From positions 1 to 8,688 of the forward strand of contig CANMCL010000034.1 of the NCBI GenBank assembly GCA_947496345.1: a stretch of 8,688 nucleotides of DNA. Direction: 5' to 3'. Below the pieces are notes generated by a model, which saw only the letters and a list, made by a program, of their open reading frames with translations, ran no database searches and was not told where the DNA came from. This document shows positions 6,602 through 8,688 of this stretch, piece by piece. A program made the translations under genes and the position numbers. The stretch comes from Actinomycetota bacterium. Lineage in GTDB: Bacteria > Actinomycetota > Actinomycetes > Nanopelagicales > Nanopelagicaceae. Each line of letters starts with the position of its first letter. The stretch's first letter is position 1.

Positions 6602-7381
6602 TTAAGCGCTTTCTGCAGCGTAGAACTTGGCGATCTTTGCCAATTCTTCAGGATCTAGGCTCGCTCCCCCGATTAGCGCTCCATCAACATCTGCCTGCTT
6701 CATAATCTCAGAGATATTAGAGGATTTAACAGAACCGCCATAAAGGATGCGCATATTCGAAGCGATCTCTGCAGATCCGATTGAGGCTATCTCTTCACGA
6801 ATTGCTGCGCAGACTTCCTGTGCATCTTCTGGGGTTGCAGTCTTTCCGGTACCGATCGCCCAAACTGGTTCGTAGGCGACCACAATCTTTTTTAGTTCAG
6901 GTTTTGTAAATCCTTCTAAGCCTGAGCGCACCTGACGGATGACATGGGAAACGTGCGCTCCTGATTCGCGTATTGAAAGTTCTTCGCCCACACAGAAAAT
7001 TGGAGTTAACTCATTGGCCAAAGCGGCCTTTATTTTACGATTAACTAACGCGTCATCTTCTTTATGAATTGCGCGACGTTCAGAGTGTCCAATGACAACG
7101 AAGGTGCAACCTAACTTTGCCAACATATGACCGGAGATATCACCGGTAAATGCTCCGCTCGCTTCCGGCGAAATATCTTGCGCTCCGTAGAGCAAGCGAA
7201 GACGATCGCCGTCGATCAGAGTCTGAATCGAACGAATATCGGTAAATGGTGGGATTATCGCGATATCTACTGCGTCGTAATCTTTATCGCCTAAGGAATA
7301 GACCAACTTCTGGGCAACTGCAATTGCTTCAAGATGATTTAGATTCATCTTCCAGTTACCGGCCATTAGCGGCTTACGCAT
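6602..7381 (-). CDS. tpiA: Triosephosphate isomerase
   Basis: Interconverts dihydroxyacetone phosphate and glyceraldehyde 3-phosphate in glycolysis and gluconeogenesis. The 259-residue protein is full length, with the TIM-barrel signatures GNWKMN (N9 and K11), VVIGHSERR with catalytic H99, [16 protein letters not shown] with catalytic E171 and the closing phosphate loop, and the phosphate-binding YGGSVK (214-219) and IGGASLD (237-243). The ATG is preceded by AAGGAG at six bases, the best ribosome site in the window. It lies 63 bases after pgk and 58 before secG, the two widest gaps of the minus-strand cluster. Nothing in the active site is altered. Confidence 0.98.
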   Translation of the reverse strand: MRKPLMAGNWKMNLNHLEAIAVAQKLVYSLGDKDYDAVDIAIIPPFTDIRSIQTLIDGDRLRLLYGAQDISPEASGAFTGDISGHMLAKLGCTFVVIGHSERRAIHKEDDALVNRKIKAALANELTPIFCVGEELSIRESGAHVSHVIRQVRSGLEGFTKPELKKIVVAYEPVWAIGTGKTATPEDAQEVCAAIREEIASIGSAEIASNMRILYGGSVKSSNISEIMKQADVDGALIGGASLDPEELAKIAKFYAAESA

Positions 7382-7444
7382 GATCTGCTCCTTTTAGTTG
7401 ATCTTTAATAGATACTGCAACGATACTAAAGCTTTAGATTTTTC
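7382..7444 (-). other. pgk-tpiA intergenic gap with palindrome and repeated TAGTATC motif
   Basis: This 63-base spacer is the longest gene-free stretch in the window. It holds a perfect 12-base palindrome, CTAAAGCTTTAG (7426-7437). On the minus strand TAGTATCGTT (7419-7428), partly overlapping that palindrome, matches nine of ten bases in the tpiA-secG gap. The AAGGAG ribosome site of tpiA is also here. No U-rich terminator is visible, so pgk and tpiA are probably co-transcribed; an extra internal promoter is possible. Confidence 0.35.
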
Positions 7445-8647
7445 TTAGAGATCTAGGGCTGTTAAGCCCGGAAGTTCCTTGCCTTCTAAGTATTCCAAAG
7501 AAGCGCCTCCGCCGGTTGAGATATAACCAAAGTCAGCATCGGCAAAACCAAGTGCTCTAACGGCCGCGGCTGAGTCTCCGCCACCGACGACAGAAATACC
7601 AGAAACTTGTGTTAATGCTTGCGCAACGACCTTAGTTCCGTTGGCAAAAGATGGAAATTCAAATACTCCCATTGGGCCATTCCAGAACACTGTCTTGCAT
7701 CCACGAATTGCCTTTGCAAATGCTGCTGCAGAGTCTGGTCCGATATCTAAGCCCATTTGATCTGATGGAATTGAGTCTGCGCTTACCAAAGTTACTGGTG
7801 CATCCGCCGCAAAATTAGGGGCTACCACGATATCTGTGGGCAGAACTAAAGTAACGCCGGAAGCGGCTGCTTCTTTAATTAAACCTTGAACGGTCTCAAT
7901 TAAATCTTTTTCAACGAGTGAAGATCCGATTTCTTTACCTTGGGCTGCAAGGAAAGTAAAAACCATCCCTCCGCCAATAGCCATTACATCGACCTTGCTG
8001 AGCAAGTTAGAGATAACTCCAATCTTGTCTGACACTTTCGCGCCACCAAGAACGACGCCGTACGGGCGCTCTGGATTTTGTGTTAGCTTCTTTAAAACTT
8101 CAACTTCTGCTGCAACCAAAGTACCGGCTACGTGTGGCAGAAGTTTTGGCAGATCAAAGACTGAAGCGTGCTTTCGGTGCACTGCTCCGAAGCCATCGCC
8201 AACGTACAAGTCTGCTAATTTCGCCAATTCATTAGCAAAGAGTGAACGCTCAGACTCTTCTTTCGAGGTTTCCGCAGCAGAGAAGCGAATGTTTTCCAGC
8301 AATAGAATTTCACCGCTCTTTAAAGCCTCTGCCTTTGAAGTTACTTCTGGTCCCGTTACGGCGCCGGCGAAGATCACCTGACTTCCAAGCAATTCTGATA
8401 ATCGCGCCGCAACCGGAGCTAAAGATAGTTCTGGTTTTGCTTCACCTTTGGGACGACCCAAATGCGCTGCAATCACCAAACTTGCGCCATTAGCCAAGAG
8501 AGTTTTGATAGTCGGTAGCGAGGCACGAATGCGTCCATCATCTGTAATCTTTCCATCCTTTAGAGGAACGTTGAGATCACAGCGAAGAAATACTCTTTGG
8601 CCGGCTACGTCAAAACTTTGCAGTGAATTAATTGCAGAATTACCCAT
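7445..8647 (-). CDS. pgk: Phosphoglycerate kinase
   Basis: Transfers phosphate between 1,3-bisphosphoglycerate and ADP, the first ATP-yielding step of lower glycolysis, reversible in gluconeogenesis. The 400-residue protein is the usual length. N-domain signatures are RCDLNVP (22-28), HLGRPKG (62-68), ENIRF (118-122) and GDGFGAVHRKHAS (150-161). The nucleotide-binding C-domain has GGAKVSDKIGV (201-211), GGGMVFTFL (225-233), NGPMGVFE (323-330), GGGDSAAA (355-362) and STGGGASLEYLEG (377-389). The ATG is five bases after the gap stop. Only a weak GGA-type ribosome site is seen, inside the gap coding end, so translation may depend on coupling to gap. No truncation is apparent. Confidence 0.98.
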   Translation of the reverse strand: MGNSAINSLQSFDVAGQRVFLRCDLNVPLKDGKITDDGRIRASLPTIKTLLANGASLVIAAHLGRPKGEAKPELSLAPVAARLSELLGSQVIFAGAVTGPEVTSKAEALKSGEILLLENIRFSAAETSKEESERSLFANELAKLADLYVGDGFGAVHRKHASVFDLPKLLPHVAGTLVAAEVEVLKKLTQNPERPYGVVLGGAKVSDKIGVISNLLSKVDVMAIGGGMVFTFLAAQGKEIGSSLVEKDLIETVQGLIKEAAASGVTLVLPTDIVVAPNFAADAPVTLVSADSIPSDQMGLDIGPDSAAAFAKAIRGCKTVFWNGPMGVFEFPSFANGTKVVAQALTQVSGISVVGGGDSAAAVRALGFADADFGYISTGGGASLEYLEGKELPGLTALDL

Positions 8648-8652
8648 CTAAA

Positions 8653-8688
8653 TTAGAGAGATTTTCCGACAAGACCAACGAGGTCAAC
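8653..8688 (-). CDS. gap: Glyceraldehyde-3-phosphate dehydrogenase, last 11 codons (cut by window edge)
   Basis: Reading leftward from the edge, the frame gives VDLVGLVGKSL followed by TAA at 8653-8655. This matches the usual C-terminal end of bacterial glyceraldehyde-3-phosphate dehydrogenase (a VDL...LV tail). The position immediately upstream of pgk, with a five-base gap, is the standard actinobacterial gap-pgk-tpiA order. The assignment rests on a short tail plus context, so only the C-terminus can be described. Confidence 0.8.
   Translation of the reverse strand, partial: VDLVGLVGKSL

Noticed and set aside
7426..7437. CTAAAGCTTTAG palindrome as a terminator after pgk
   Set aside because: AT-rich with no loop, and on the transcribed strand it is not followed by a U run. 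A protein-binding site cannot be excluded but there is no support.
7456..7469. GGGCT-gtta-AGCCC hairpin near the pgk stop, possible terminator
   Set aside because: It lies in conserved pgk C-terminal codons and the following minus-strand sequence (TAGATCTCTAAG) has no U run.
7995..8381. Plus-strand open frame of 128 codons inside pgk
   Set aside because: The longest antisense frame, but it is fully explained by codon use of the conserved pgk gene and its product resembles nothing.
1..8688. Search for mobile elements, CRISPR repeats, tRNA genes, riboswitches, defence or biosynthetic islands
   Set aside because: Nearly all bases are accounted for by intact housekeeping genes; no direct-repeat array, terminal inverted repeats, transposase or tRNA-like fold was seen by eye.

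Overview
This window reads as ordinary, very compact core chromosome from a low-GC member of the Actinobacteria (Actinomycetota). The lineage evidence is an RbpA (an actinobacterial RNA polymerase-binding protein), a SufR-SufB pair, actinobacterial-type CtaA, transketolase and phosphoglucose isomerase, and the order gap-pgk-tpiA-secG-rbpA. Base composition is clearly more AT-rich than in typical Streptomyces or Mycobacterium. Only about 163 of 8688 bases lie outside genes. That combination suggests a streamlined planktonic lineage such as freshwater acI/Nanopelagicales, but this is inference.

Layout: (1) 1-1462, minus strand: sufR followed by the 5' part of sufB, overlapping by ATGA; this is the start of a SUF iron-sulfur cluster assembly operon that runs off the left edge. 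(2) A 34-base divergent spacer (1463-1496). (3) 1497-5970, plus strand: ctaA, tkt and pgi, each overlapping the next by a single base, so probably one transcript. (4) 5971-8688, minus strand: the last codons of gap, then pgk, tpiA, secG and rbpA, read right to left. The stop codons of pgi and rbpA abut with no base between them.

How the genes fit together: pgi, tpiA, pgk and gap are consecutive or near-consecutive glycolytic/gluconeogenic steps, and tkt links that pathway to the non-oxidative pentose phosphate pathway. CtaA makes heme A for the aa3-type terminal oxidase. SUF builds Fe-S clusters and is probably controlled by the Fe-S-sensing repressor SufR. SecG belongs to the protein-export channel and RbpA helps the housekeeping sigma factor act. 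Compared with the arrangement I recall from other actinobacteria (gap-pgk-tpi-secG near pgl-opcA-zwf-tal-tkt, ctaB, ctaA, suf), this locus looks condensed: tal, zwf, opcA, pgl and ctaB are not here.

I see no mobile element, CRISPR array, tRNA, rRNA, phage gene or obvious new defence/biosynthetic system, and no gene-free stretch longer than 63 bases. The points most worth a second look are a palindrome at the sufR 5' end, the direct tkt-pgi junction where other genes might be expected, a leaderless-looking ctaA promoter, and the zero-base convergent gene junction.
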